This document shows, piece after piece, positions 7,605-15,856 of a stretch of 64,000 nt of DNA (position 1 is its first letter; each line of letters begins with the position of its first letter). The notes under the pieces were generated by a model. It searched no databases, had not been told where the DNA came from, and saw only the letters and a program-made list of their open reading frames with translations. The position numbers and the translations under genes were made by a program. The stretch comes from Nocardioides marinus (lineage in GTDB: Bacteria > Actinomycetota > Actinomycetes > Propionibacteriales > Nocardioidaceae). The DNA lies in contig NZ_JACBZI010000001.1 in the NCBI RefSeq assembly GCF_013408145.1, positions 434,001-498,000 on the forward strand, written 5' to 3'.

Positions 7605-8786
7605 ATGGACCCGGCGTCCGGTGGATATCCACGACGTGTGCCACACCTCTCGGGACCCGCGGCTCCCGCCCACGTCGCCGCGCACCGCGCCCCGGCTGCT
7701 CGCCGGCCCGTCACCGTCGCCTCCGTGCCGTCGGGCCACGTCTACGTCCGCCACCTCGCCCCCGAGGAGGACGACGGTCGGGTGGTCCGGCTGCCCGACC
7801 CGGACCCCGACACCCCGCAGCGTCCCGCGGGCGCCCGGTGGTGGCCGCCGGTGATGCTGCGACCGGAGTGGGCGCGCGACGCCGACTTCGACCTCCTCCA
7901 CCTCCACTTCGGCTTCGACGCCGTCGACCCCTCCACCCTGGGCGAGCTGACCGAGGTGCTGCGTGGTCGCGGCAAGCCGTTCGTGCTCACGGTGCACGAC
8001 CTGCGCAACCCCCACCACGAGGACCGCGCCCTGCACGACGCCCAGCTCGACGTCCTGGTGCCGGCGGCCGACGCCCTGGTCACGTTGACGACCGGGGCGG
8101 CCGCCGAGATCCGGCGGCGGTGGGACCGGGAGGCGTTGGTGCTGCCGCACCCGCACGTGGTCCCGCTCGCCGCCATGGAGGCCGCGCAGGAGCGCCGCTC
8201 CTGGGCGCGCGGCGACACGTTCCGGGTGGGGCTGCACGTCAAGAGCCTGCGGGCCTCGATGGCCCCGATGCGCCTGCTGCCGACCCTCGTGGACACGGTC
8301 GCGCAGCTGCCGGGAGCGGTCTTGCAGGTCAACGGGCACCGCGACGTCCTCGACCCCGACGGGGCCCGCCGCGACGAGTCGCTGGCGGCGTACCTCCACG
8401 AGCAGGCGGACGCCGGGCGGCTCGAGCTGCACGTGCACGACTTCCTCGACGACCAGGCGCTGTGGGCCTACCTCGCCTCCCTCGACGTCTCGGTACTGCC
8501 CTACCGGTTCGGGACCCACTCCGGCTGGCTCGAGGCCTGCCGCGACCTGGGCACCGCCGTGGTCGCGCCGACCTGCGGCTTCTACGCCGACCAGGGCCCG
8601 GTGCTGTCCTACACCCACGACGAGTCCCACCTCGACGAGGACTCGCTCGCGGCCGCGCTGCGTCGTGCCCACGAGCAGCGCTCCACCCACGGCATCTCGG
8701 TCGCCGAACGACGCGCCCAGCGGGCGACGGTGGCAGCGGCGCACGACCGGCTCTACCGCTACCTCGTGACGGCGGGGCGAGCATGA
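7605..8786 (+). CDS. Glycosyltransferase, GT4/GT-B type (cassette gene 1)
   Basis: The 393-aa GT-B protein begins at ATG 7605; GTG 7638 is an alternative, and a perfect GTGGATATCCAC palindrome at 7621-7632 would then lie upstream of it. The N-terminal Rossmann half contains DLLHLHFGFDAVD and FVLTVHDLRNPHH. The C-terminal half has GLHVKSLRASMAPMRLLPTL and SVLPYRFGTHSGWLEACRDL, the nucleotide-sugar-binding side. It lacks a clean E-x7-E motif, unlike the next gene. ATGA overlap couples it to gene 2. Donor and acceptor are unknown. Confidence 0.8.
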   Translation: MDPASGGYPRRVPHLSGPAAPAHVAAHRAPAARRPVTVASVPSGHVYVRHLAPEEDDGRVVRLPDPDPDTPQRPAGARWWPPVMLRPEWARDADFDLLHLHFGFDAVDPSTLGELTEVLRGRGKPFVLTVHDLRNPHHEDRALHDAQLDVLVPAADALVTLTTGAAAEIRRRWDREALVLPHPHVVPLAAMEAAQERRSWARGDTFRVGLHVKSLRASMAPMRLLPTLVDTVAQLPGAVLQVNGHRDVLDPDGARRDESLAAYLHEQADAGRLELHVHDFLDDQALWAYLASLDVSVLPYRFGTHSGWLEACRDLGTAVVAPTCGFYADQGPVLSYTHDESHLDEDSLAAALRRAHEQRSTHGISVAERRAQRATVAAAHDRLYRYLVTAGRA

Positions 8787-9850
8787 GGGTGTGCCTGGTC
8801 GCCTCGCGGCGCCACCCCGTGGCCGAGCCGTTCGCGGGGGGCCTGGAGGCGCTGACCCACCACCTGGCACGGCTGCTGGTCGCCCGCGGCCACGAGGTCA
8901 CGCTCTACGCCGCCGAGGGCAGCGACCCCACGCTGCCGGTCCGCACCCTGACCCCGCCGCGGTTCCGCCCCAGCGCGGCCGCCATGCGCGACGTGCACGC
9001 ACCCGAGGAGGAGTGGATGGCCGACCACCACGCCTACCTCGCGCTCATGCTCGACCTGGCCCGCAGCGGCGCCGACCGCTTCGACGTCGTGCACAACCAC
9101 AGCCTCCACCACCTGCCCGTCGCGATGGCCGAGCTGGTGCCGGTCCCGCTCGTGACCACCCTGCACACCCCGCCGCTGCCCTGGCTGGAGTCGGCCGTCG
9201 CGGTCTCCGGGGGCGCGTCCTCCTTCACCGCGGTGAGCGAGTGCACCGCCCGGGCCTGGGCCGGCACCGTCGACGCGCGGCCGGTCCTCAACGGTGTCGA
9301 CACCCGGGCCTGGCAGCCCGGTCCCGGTGGTGGTCCGGTGGTGTGGAGCGGTCGCCTGGTGCGCGAGAAGGCCCCCCACCTGGCCATCGACGCCGCGCGA
9401 CTGGCCGGCCGGGAGATCGTCCTGGCCGGCCCCGTCCAGGACCGTGGGTACGTCGACGAGTGCGTGCTCCCGCGGCTCGGCCCCGACGCCCGACTGGCCG
9501 GCCACCTCGACCACCGGCGGCTCGCCCGGCTGCTGGGGCGGGCGTCGGTCGCGGTCGTGACGCCCGCGTGGGAGGAGCCCTACGGGCTGGTCGCCGCGGA
9601 GGCGATGTCCTGCGGCACCCCGGTCGCGGCGTTCGCGCGCGGTGCGCTGCCGGAGATCGTCGCGGACGGCACCGGCGTCCTCGCCGGCCCCGACGACGTG
9701 GCGGGCCTGGCCGCCGCCATCGACACCGCGGCCGGCTGTGACCGGCGCGCGGTGCGCCGGCACGCGGTCGGGCAGCTGTCCGCGCACCGCATGGTGGAGG
9801 ACTACGAGCAGGTCTACGCGTCCCTCGCCCAGCAGGAGGTGGCCGCATGA
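8783..9850 (+). CDS. GT4-family glycosyltransferase (cassette gene 2)
   Basis: The 355-aa protein has the full retaining GT4 layout: MRVCLVASRRHPVAEPFAGGLE at the N-terminus with the glycine-rich acceptor loop, FDVVHNHSLHHLP, VVWSGRLVREKAPHLAIDAA at the linker, and the E-x7-E nucleotide-sugar motif in WEEPYGLVAAEAMSCG. It starts at ATG 8783 and ends at 9850, with ATGA overlaps at both ends. It is presumably cytoplasmic. It probably acts on the same product as the neighbouring transferases. Confidence 0.92.
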   Translation: MRVCLVASRRHPVAEPFAGGLEALTHHLARLLVARGHEVTLYAAEGSDPTLPVRTLTPPRFRPSAAAMRDVHAPEEEWMADHHAYLALMLDLARSGADRFDVVHNHSLHHLPVAMAELVPVPLVTTLHTPPLPWLESAVAVSGGASSFTAVSECTARAWAGTVDARPVLNGVDTRAWQPGPGGGPVVWSGRLVREKAPHLAIDAARLAGREIVLAGPVQDRGYVDECVLPRLGPDARLAGHLDHRRLARLLGRASVAVVTPAWEEPYGLVAAEAMSCGTPVAAFARGALPEIVADGTGVLAGPDDVAGLAAAIDTAAGCDRRAVRRHAVGQLSAHRMVEDYEQVYASLAQQEVAA

Positions 9851-10956
9851 GCCGCGCGGGCAGCACCATCGGCTACTACGTCCACCACCACGGCCGCGGT
9901 CACCTGCACCGTGCCGGCGCGGTCGCCCGGGCCCTGGCCCAGCGGCACGGCTGCACGGTCACCGGGCTGTCCTCCTTCCCGCGTCCCGCCGACTGGCGCG
10001 GGCCCTGGGCCGGCGGCTGGGTGGAGCTGGCCCGCGACGACGACCCGGTGCCCGGGCCGGGTGCCGGCGACGTCACCGCCGGCGGACGCCTGCACTGGGT
10101 CCCCCGCGGGCACGCCGGCCTCTCCCGGCGTACGGCGCAGCTCTCGGCCTGGCTCGACGCGACCCGGCCGGCCGCGGTGGTCGTCGACGTGTCGGTGGAG
10201 GTCTCGCTGCTCGTGCGCCTGCACGGCGTCCCCGTGGTGGGGGTGGTGCTGCCGGGTGAGCGCACCGACCCGGCCCACCGCCTCGCCCTCGACACCGCCG
10301 ACGCGCTGGTCGGCTGCTGGCCGCCGCAGGTGACCGGCTCGGTGCTGCCCGGGCTGCCCGCGGAGGTGGTCGACCGGGTCCACGGGGTGGGCGGCCTGTC
10401 CCGCCACCCGGTCACCGAGGAACCCCCGCCCGGGGCGCGTCGCGTGCTGTTCCTGGGCGGGGCAGGGGGCCATGACCTGCTCGACCACGAGATCGACGCC
10501 CGGCTCGACGCCGCACGCGCGCAGGCCCCCGGGTGGACCTGGGAGGTCGCCGACGCCAGGCGCTGGCGCCCGGACACCGGGTCCCTGCTGCGGGAGGCCG
10601 ACGTCGTGGTCACCCACACCGGGCAGAACGCCGTCGCCGAGGTCGCGGCCGCACGCCGGCCGGCGGTGCTGGTGCCGCAACGCCGCCCGCACGCGGAGCA
10701 GGCCACCACCGCCGAGGTCCTCGGCGACGGCGGCTGGCCCGCGGTGGTGGAGCCGGAGCTGCCGGCGGACGGCTGGGCCGGCCGGCTCGAGCGGTGCCTG
10801 GCGCTGGACCCCGTCGGCTGGGCGAGGTGGTGCGACGGGCGGGCCGCCGACCGGTTCGCCGACGTGGTCGCCGGGGTCGTCGGGGCCGCCGGGGTCGTCG
10901 GGGACACGGGGGCCGGGGCCGGGCACCGTCGTACTCCCGAGCGGAGCGCGTCGTGA
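9847..10956 (+). CDS. MurG/GT28-like glycosyltransferase (cassette gene 3)
   Basis: The 369-aa GT-B protein opens with TIGYYVHHHGRGHLHRAGAVARAL, a His/Gly loop typical of MurG-like and UDP-glucuronosyl-type enzymes. The donor-site region is VVTHTGQNAVAEVAAARRP followed by VPQRRPHAEQ. It overlaps gene 2 by ATGA and gene 4 by GTGA. The Ala/Gly/Val-rich C-terminal tail looks disordered. It is not MurG itself: the context has no murein genes and the sequence is divergent. The acceptor is unknown. Confidence 0.82.
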   Translation: MSRAGSTIGYYVHHHGRGHLHRAGAVARALAQRHGCTVTGLSSFPRPADWRGPWAGGWVELARDDDPVPGPGAGDVTAGGRLHWVPRGHAGLSRRTAQLSAWLDATRPAAVVVDVSVEVSLLVRLHGVPVVGVVLPGERTDPAHRLALDTADALVGCWPPQVTGSVLPGLPAEVVDRVHGVGGLSRHPVTEEPPPGARRVLFLGGAGGHDLLDHEIDARLDAARAQAPGWTWEVADARRWRPDTGSLLREADVVVTHTGQNAVAEVAAARRPAVLVPQRRPHAEQATTAEVLGDGGWPAVVEPELPADGWAGRLERCLALDPVGWARWCDGRAADRFADVVAGVVGAAGVVGDTGAGAGHRRTPERSAS

Positions 10957-11816
10957 GCGGCGTCGCGGTGGTGACCACCGCGCACGGACGGCACGACCAC
11001 CTGCGCCGCCAGCGGCTCTCGCTGGCGGCGGGGACGCTCGTGCCGGACGTGCACGTCGTCGTGGCGATGGACGACCCGGCCGTCGCGGGCGTCGCGGTCG
11101 AGGGCGGCCCGCCCGCCGAGGTGCTCGCCATCGCCAGCCCGCCGCAGGGGCTGCCACTGGCGGCCGCCCGCAACCTCGGCATGGCCCACGCGCTGCGGTC
11201 GGGGTGCGACGTGCTGATCGGGCTCGACGTGGACTGCCTGGCCGGCCCCACGATGGTCGCGGGGTACGCCGCCACCGTCCGCGACGACCCCGCGACCGTG
11301 TGGTCGGGGCCGGTGACCTACCTCCCGCCGCCCCCTCCCGGCGGCTACGACCTGCGCACCCTGACCGCGCGCGACGACCCGCACCCCGCACGTCCGGCGC
11401 CGGCTCCCGGGCAGCGACACCGCGGAGCGCCCGCCGAGCTGTTCTGGTCGCTGTCCTACGCCGTCGGCTCCGCCACGTGGGAGCGCTGCGGCGGCTACTG
11501 CGAGGACTACGTCGGGTACGGCGGGGAGGACACCGACCTCGGTCGCTCCCTGCTGGCGCAGGGGATCGGCCTGGGGTGGACCGGTGACGCCCGCGCCTAC
11601 CACCAGCACCACCCGGTCTCCTCGCCGCCGGTCGAGCACCTCCACGACGTGCTGCGCAACGGGCGGTTGTTCCGCGACAGGTGGGGCCAGTGGCCCATGC
11701 GCGGCTGGCTCGAGCAGTTCGAGCGGCGCGGCCTGGTGCGTCAGGAGGGCCGGGAATGGGTACTCGTCGAGGACGGGACCGACCACGAGGCACGAGGAGA
11801 GCGAGCATGGCGATGA
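10953..11816 (+). CDS. GT2-type glycosyltransferase with galactosyltransferase-like C-terminus (cassette gene 4)
   Basis: The 287-aa GT-A protein starts at GTG 10953 (GTGA overlap). It shows AVVTTAHGRHDHLRRQ, the acidic metal-binding D-V-D in IGLDVDCLAGP, and YVGYGGEDTDLGRSL, the G-E-D-x-D-L signature of GT2/GT7/GT27 C-terminal galactosyltransferase domains. It lacks membrane segments. Its 3' end overlaps the methyltransferase start by 10 bp. Likely an inverting transferase extending the glycan begun by the other three enzymes (inference). Confidence 0.85.
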   Translation: MSGVAVVTTAHGRHDHLRRQRLSLAAGTLVPDVHVVVAMDDPAVAGVAVEGGPPAEVLAIASPPQGLPLAAARNLGMAHALRSGCDVLIGLDVDCLAGPTMVAGYAATVRDDPATVWSGPVTYLPPPPPGGYDLRTLTARDDPHPARPAPAPGQRHRGAPAELFWSLSYAVGSATWERCGGYCEDYVGYGGEDTDLGRSLLAQGIGLGWTGDARAYHQHHPVSSPPVEHLHDVLRNGRLFRDRWGQWPMRGWLEQFERRGLVRQEGREWVLVEDGTDHEARGERAWR

Positions 11817-12496
11817 CCGAGCCGACGACGACGGGGCGTGCGCCCCTCGACGACCGGGAGGTCCGCCCTCGGACCGCCTACGTGGGGCGACTGGAGATCC
11901 AGTGGGACCCGCGCATCCTCGAGCCGCGGCCGTGGACCGCCGAGCAGTCCCGCTGGGCCGCGTCGCTGCTGACGGACCTGCCGCCGGGCCCGGTCCTCGA
12001 GCTGTGCGCCGGCGCCGGCCACATCGGCCTGCTGGCGGTCGCGGGCACCCGGCGCGAGCTGGTCTGCGTCGACATCGACCCCGTCGCCACCGAGTACGCC
12101 GCCGCCAACGCCCGCCGCAACGGGCTCGCCGCCCAGGTGAGCACCCGCACGGAGTCGATCGCCGACGCGGCCGAGCACCCGACGTCGTACTCCCTGGTGC
12201 TGGCGGACCCGCCCTGGGTCGCCTCGGCCGAGACCGGCCGCTTCCCGGAGGACCCGCTGCGCGCCATCGACGGCGGCGCCGACGGCAGCGCGCTCGCGGT
12301 CGACTGCGTGCGTACCGCCGGCCGGGTGCTGGCGCCGGGCGGGGCCCTGGTGCTCCAGGTCGGCACGGAGGCGCAGCTCGACGGGCCGGTCGCCGCCGCC
12401 GGGCGCGAGCACGGGCTGGTGGAGGTGGAGCGGCGCGTCTTCGAGCGCGGGGTGCTGGCGCTGCTGCGCCACGCCGACGGCGAGGTCAGCGGGTGA
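11807..12496 (+). CDS. Class I SAM methyltransferase, HemK/PrmC-like (cassette gene 5)
   Basis: The 229-aa protein (ATG 11807; ATG 11813 is an alternative) has the SAM-binding loop VLELCAGAGHIGL, acidic motif VCVDIDP and a catalytic loop LADPPWV. The family's usual N-P-P-Y reads D-P-P-W here. N-P-P-Y enzymes modify planar N atoms in Gln, Asn or bases, so the target may be different. It is the last gene of the glycosyltransferase cassette. It overlaps tail-to-tail by 11 bp with a small membrane protein gene on the other strand. Confidence 0.85.
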   Translation: MAMTEPTTTGRAPLDDREVRPRTAYVGRLEIQWDPRILEPRPWTAEQSRWAASLLTDLPPGPVLELCAGAGHIGLLAVAGTRRELVCVDIDPVATEYAAANARRNGLAAQVSTRTESIADAAEHPTSYSLVLADPPWVASAETGRFPEDPLRAIDGGADGSALAVDCVRTAGRVLAPGGALVLQVGTEAQLDGPVAAAGREHGLVEVERRVFERGVLALLRHADGEVSG

Positions 12497-12638
12497 GCGC
12501 CACCGCGTCCAGGCCGATGACGGGGTTCTCCTCGCGGTCGACGTCGTCGCCCTGGATGAGCCCGATCACCACCATGGCGCCGAGCACGAGCACGATGAGG
12601 CCGATGACGATGGCGGCGACGACCTTGGGGCGGTCCAC
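12486..12638 (-). CDS. 50-aa single-span membrane protein
   Basis: GTG 12638 is preceded by AAGGAGG with 5-nt spacing, an excellent ribosome site. The product has a short basic N-terminus (VDRPK), one strongly hydrophobic span (about residues 6-28, VVAAIVIGLIVLVLGAMVVI) and an acidic extracytoplasmic tail with DDVDREENPV. No family is recognised. The last 11 bp overlap the 3' end of the convergent methyltransferase gene. The gene is easily missed because it is short and starts with GTG. Confidence 0.75.
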   Translation of the reverse strand: MDRPKVVAAIVIGLIVLVLGAMVVIGLIQGDDVDREENPVIGLDAVALTR

Positions 12639-12753
12639 GGGACCCTCCTTCGCGAAGCGGGTGGTTCACTCGAGCCTGCCAGCCGCCGGCGCCGATCGTC
12701 CCACCCCTGCGGCTTCACTCCTCCAGGTGGGACGCCGCCCCGGTGGGCGTCGT

Positions 12754-12759
12754 TACGGT
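12754..12759 (+). promoter_or_regulatory. -10 hexamer, leaderless HAD gene
   Basis: TACGGT lies 8 nt before ATG 12768, placing transcription initiation at the start codon. Confidence 0.5.
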
Positions 12760-12767
12760 GGGCCGGC

Positions 12768-13433
12768 ATGAGCACCGACGCCGCCACCGGCACCACCGTG
12801 GTCCTCGACATCGACGGCACCCTCGTCGACTCCGTCTACCTGCACGTCCACGCCTGGTCGCGGGCCTTCCACCAGGTGGGGCTCACCGTGCCCTCGCACC
12901 GCATCCACGGCGCCATCGGGATGGGGGGCGACCGCATCGTCACCCACCTGGCCGGTGAGGCGGCCGAGGCCAGCATCGGCGACGACGTGCGAGCCCGGCA
13001 CGACGAGCTCTTCGAGTCGGTGCTCGGCGACGTCCGGCCGACCAGGGGAGCCGGCGAGCTGCTCCAGGCGCTCCGCGACCGCGGGCTGCGGCTGGTCGTC
13101 GCGAGCTCGGCCAACACCGAGACCACCGACGCGCTCCTGGAGGCGGCCGGCGCGGCGACCCACGTCACCGAGGTCGTCACCGGCGACGACGTGGGTCGGT
13201 CCAAGCCGCACCCCGAGCCGGTGGAGCAGGTGCTGGACAAGGCCGGCGCCGGTGCCGCCTTCCTGCTCGGCGACGCCCCCTGGGACGGGGAGTCCGCGCG
13301 CGCCGCGGGGGTCCGGTTCGTCGGCGTGCGCACCGGTGGCTTCAGCGACGAGGTCCTGCGCGGGGCCGGCGCCGAGCACGTCTTCGACGACCCGGCCGAC
13401 CTCCTCGAGCACCTCGACGACGTCCTGGGCTGA
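12768..13433 (+). CDS. HAD-family hydrolase, phosphatase-like
   Basis: The 221-aa protein carries the four HAD motifs in order: VLDIDGTLVD with nucleophile and acid Asp near residue 14, SSANTET (motif II), the Lys in GRSKPHPEP (motif III) and FLLGDAPWDGESA (motif IV). A helical cap follows motif I, as in beta-phosphoglucomutase or phosphoglycolate phosphatase-like subgroups. Substrate not deducible. The start is supported by a TACGGT box 8 nt upstream. Confidence 0.9.
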   Translation: MSTDAATGTTVVLDIDGTLVDSVYLHVHAWSRAFHQVGLTVPSHRIHGAIGMGGDRIVTHLAGEAAEASIGDDVRARHDELFESVLGDVRPTRGAGELLQALRDRGLRLVVASSANTETTDALLEAAGAATHVTEVVTGDDVGRSKPHPEPVEQVLDKAGAGAAFLLGDAPWDGESARAAGVRFVGVRTGGFSDEVLRGAGAEHVFDDPADLLEHLDDVLG

Positions 13434-13444
13434 CGCTCGTCCGG

Positions 13445-13501
13445 GCGGTGGGTGCTGAACCGTTCGGGGCTGCTGGAGGGTTGACCACTCACCGCTCCCG
13501 G
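13445..13501. repeat. 57-bp hairpin repeat, copy 1
   Basis: It shares GCGGTGGGTGCTGAACCG and CTCACCGCTCCCGG ends with the copy at 13518-13574. Its internal inverted arms are degraded. It lies between convergent genes, where it may also terminate transcription. Confidence 0.75.
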
Positions 13502-13517
13502 GAGCCGTGCGCGGGCG

Positions 13518-13574
13518 GCGGTGGGTGCTGAACCGTTCGGGGCTGCTGGACGGTTCAGCACTCACCGCTCCCGG
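13518..13574. repeat. 57-bp hairpin repeat, copy 2
   Basis: This copy is a near-perfect stem-loop. Arm GGTGGGTGCTGAACCGT pairs with ACGGTTCAGCACTCACC (16 of 17), loop about 13 nt. Copy and hairpin suggest a small dispersed REP-like element. Confidence 0.8.
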
Positions 13575-13593
13575 GCGCCTGCGGGGCGCGGGC

Positions 13594-15180
13594 TCAGCGC
13601 CCCGGGAGCCGCCGGTCCAGCACGGCCGCCCGGGCGGCGTTGGCGCCGGGCGCGCCGTGCACGCCGCCGCCGGGGTGGGCCGAGCTCGAGGCCAGGTAGA
13701 GCCCCCGCACGCCGGTGGTCGGCCGGCCGGTGCCGGGCCACGGGCGCAGCACGAGCATCTGGTGCAGCTGGGAGGTGCCGCCGTTGACGGCACCGCCGAC
13801 CAGCGAGGCGTTGCGGGCCTGCAGCTCGCGCGGCCCGAGCACCCGGCGGGCCAGCACCCGGTCGCCGAACCCGGGGGCCAGCGCCTCGATCCGGGCCTGG
13901 ATGCGGTCGCCGAAGCGCTCGGTCTCCGCCGCGTCCCACCGCCCGGTGAGCCCCTGCTCGCCCGCGTCGCCACGGACTCGGTGCGGCACGTGGGTGTAGG
14001 CCCACAGCGACTCGGTGCCCGCGGGGGAGCGGGTGGGGTCGGTGGTGGTCATCTGCCCGGCCAGGAGGTACGGCGCCGCGGGCACCAGCCCGGTCGCCAC
14101 CTGGCTGGTGGCCTCGTGCATCTGCTCGGGGGAGTCCCCGACGTGGAAGCTGCCCGGCGCCACGGCGGGCGGGGTCGCCCACGGGACGGGGCCGGACAGC
14201 GCCCAGTCGACCTTCACGGTGGCCGGGTCGAGCTCGAAGTGGCGCAGCCCGCGGCGTACCCGTGCCGGGTGGTCGGCCTCCGGCACCAGCGAGCCCCACA
14301 GCACCGGGACGCTCACGGCGCCCAGCACGGCGTGCCGGGCGCGCACCTCCCGCCCCCCGGCGCGTACGCCGACGGCCCGCCCGCCCCGCACGACGACCTG
14401 CTCGACCGGGGTGCCGGTCCGCAGCTCCCCGCCCAGCGCGACGAACCGGCGGGCCATGGCGCGCGTGAGCTCCCCGGCGCCGCCGACTGGCACGGGGAAG
14501 CCGTCGGCCTGCGCGAGCATCGTCATGATCAGCCCGAACGCCCCTGAGCCCGGGGCGTCGAGGGGGATGTCGGCGTGGCCGGCGCTGCCGCTGACCAGCA
14601 GCCGGGCGGCATCGCCGCGGAAGCGCCCGCCGCCGGCACCGAGCGCGGGCGTGAGCAGCTCCCGGACGGTGCCGAGCCCGCCGTGCCGCGCCAGCGCGAG
14701 CCCGGTCCGGGCGCCCCCGCGGACCGGGGGGAACGGGCTCAGCAGCAGGTCGAGCAGGCCGGGACCGATCGCGTCCCACCGACGGCACAGGGCCAGCCAC
14801 GGCTCGCCGTCGCCGGGGTGCTCGGCGTCCATGGCGGCGGCGGTGTCGTGGCGGTCGCGGTGCACCAGCGCCCACCGCCCCGGCAGGGGGTGCCCCAGCG
14901 GTGCGGGGGGCGTGGTCCAGCGCAGCCCGTGCGAGGTCAGGTCCAGGCCGCGGATGGCGGGGGAGACGGCGGCGAAGGGGTAGAACGCGCTGAAGGTGTC
15001 CTGGCGGAACCCGGGGTGCAGCTCCTCGTCGTGGCGCACCGCTCCGCCGACGTCGTCGGCGGCCTCGAGCAGCAGCACCGACCAGCCGGCGTCGGCGAGC
15101 AGGTTGGCCGCCACCAGGCCGTTGGGACCGCCACCGACGACCACCGCGTCCACGGTGGCGGGCAGCTCGGTCGACGTCAT
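13594..15180 (-). CDS. Phytoene desaturase-like FAD-dependent oxidoreductase
   Basis: The 528-aa protein starts at ATG 15180 and opens with the dinucleotide-binding motif DAVVVGGGPNGLVAANLLADAG, followed by LLEAADDVGGAVR. The C-terminus carries the FAD-contacting region GLYLASSSAHPGGGVHGAPG. This matches the phytoene dehydrogenase/FAD amine oxidase-like NAD(P)/FAD group. No carotenoid genes (crtB, crtE) are nearby, so a carotenoid role is not supported. The next gene on the same strand side (an SRPBCC protein) lies 49 bp upstream and may be co-transcribed. Confidence 0.88.
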   Translation of the reverse strand: MTSTELPATVDAVVVGGGPNGLVAANLLADAGWSVLLLEAADDVGGAVRHDEELHPGFRQDTFSAFYPFAAVSPAIRGLDLTSHGLRWTTPPAPLGHPLPGRWALVHRDRHDTAAAMDAEHPGDGEPWLALCRRWDAIGPGLLDLLLSPFPPVRGGARTGLALARHGGLGTVRELLTPALGAGGGRFRGDAARLLVSGSAGHADIPLDAPGSGAFGLIMTMLAQADGFPVPVGGAGELTRAMARRFVALGGELRTGTPVEQVVVRGGRAVGVRAGGREVRARHAVLGAVSVPVLWGSLVPEADHPARVRRGLRHFELDPATVKVDWALSGPVPWATPPAVAPGSFHVGDSPEQMHEATSQVATGLVPAAPYLLAGQMTTTDPTRSPAGTESLWAYTHVPHRVRGDAGEQGLTGRWDAAETERFGDRIQARIEALAPGFGDRVLARRVLGPRELQARNASLVGGAVNGGTSQLHQMLVLRPWPGTGRPTTGVRGLYLASSSAHPGGGVHGAPGANAARAAVLDRRLPGR

Positions 15181-15229
15181 GGGTCGATCCTGTCGGGTCG
15201 CGCAAGCCCGGGCGAGCGGCGCGGCGGTG

Positions 15230-15676
15230 TCAGGCCGGCGGGGCGCTGCGGCGCTCGGCGAGGTAGGCCAGCCGGCGCAGGGTCTCGACGTTGCGCCACC
15301 CGATCAGCGCGTGCCGTGCGGGCGGGGGGACGAGCCTGCCGGGCCCGTGGCTGGCGTCCTCCTCGATGGTGACCAGCGTGTCGGCGCCCTGTGGCTCGAG
15401 GGTCAGCGTGACCGCTGCCTGGCCACCGGGCCACGCCTTGGCGGTCAGCCGCAGCATCCGGCCGGGGTCGCACTCCTCGGCCACGGTCTCGTCGTCGAGG
15501 AGCAGCGGCCAGGAGCCGACCGAGTGGTGCAGCCGCGCCCCCTGCGCCGGCCAGTGGTCGTCGACCTCGCGCATCCGGGAGGCCCCGACCACCCACAGCG
15601 GGTAGAGCCAGCCGTCGGCGAGGACGTCCCAGACCTGGTCCGGGGTGGCGTGGACGACGCGGGTGTTGGTGCTCAT
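15230..15676 (-). CDS. SRPBCC-family (START-like) protein
   Basis: Only the last 148 codons of a very long minus-strand frame are real. ATG 15676 has a GAGG ribosome site, and the product begins MSTNTRVVHATPDQVWDVLADGW, the classic polyketide-cyclase/SRPBCC opening. The helix-grip fold binds hydrophobic ligands. The body (GSWPLLLDDETVAEECDPGR, AVTLTLEPQGADTLVTIEED) is also typical. Lies upstream of the phytoene-desaturase-like gene in the same direction, divergent from the FAD/Rieske gene. Confidence 0.88.
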   Translation of the reverse strand: MSTNTRVVHATPDQVWDVLADGWLYPLWVVGASRMREVDDHWPAQGARLHHSVGSWPLLLDDETVAEECDPGRMLRLTAKAWPGGQAAVTLTLEPQGADTLVTIEEDASHGPGRLVPPPARHALIGWRNVETLRRLAYLAERRSAPPA

Positions 15677-15856
15677 GCTCCTCACCCTTCCCCCGCAGGA
15701 GGCCCTGTCCCTCGCCCAGAGGTGTGAGGTCGGGGCCGATCTCAGGCGGGGAGCGACGAAGACGCCCGGAAGGGTGGGAGGACTCAGGGTGCGACGGGGC
15801 AGCGTCGGGGCAGCGGCGCGGAGGGCGCCGCGACCGCGATCTTGGGAGAGGGCCCC

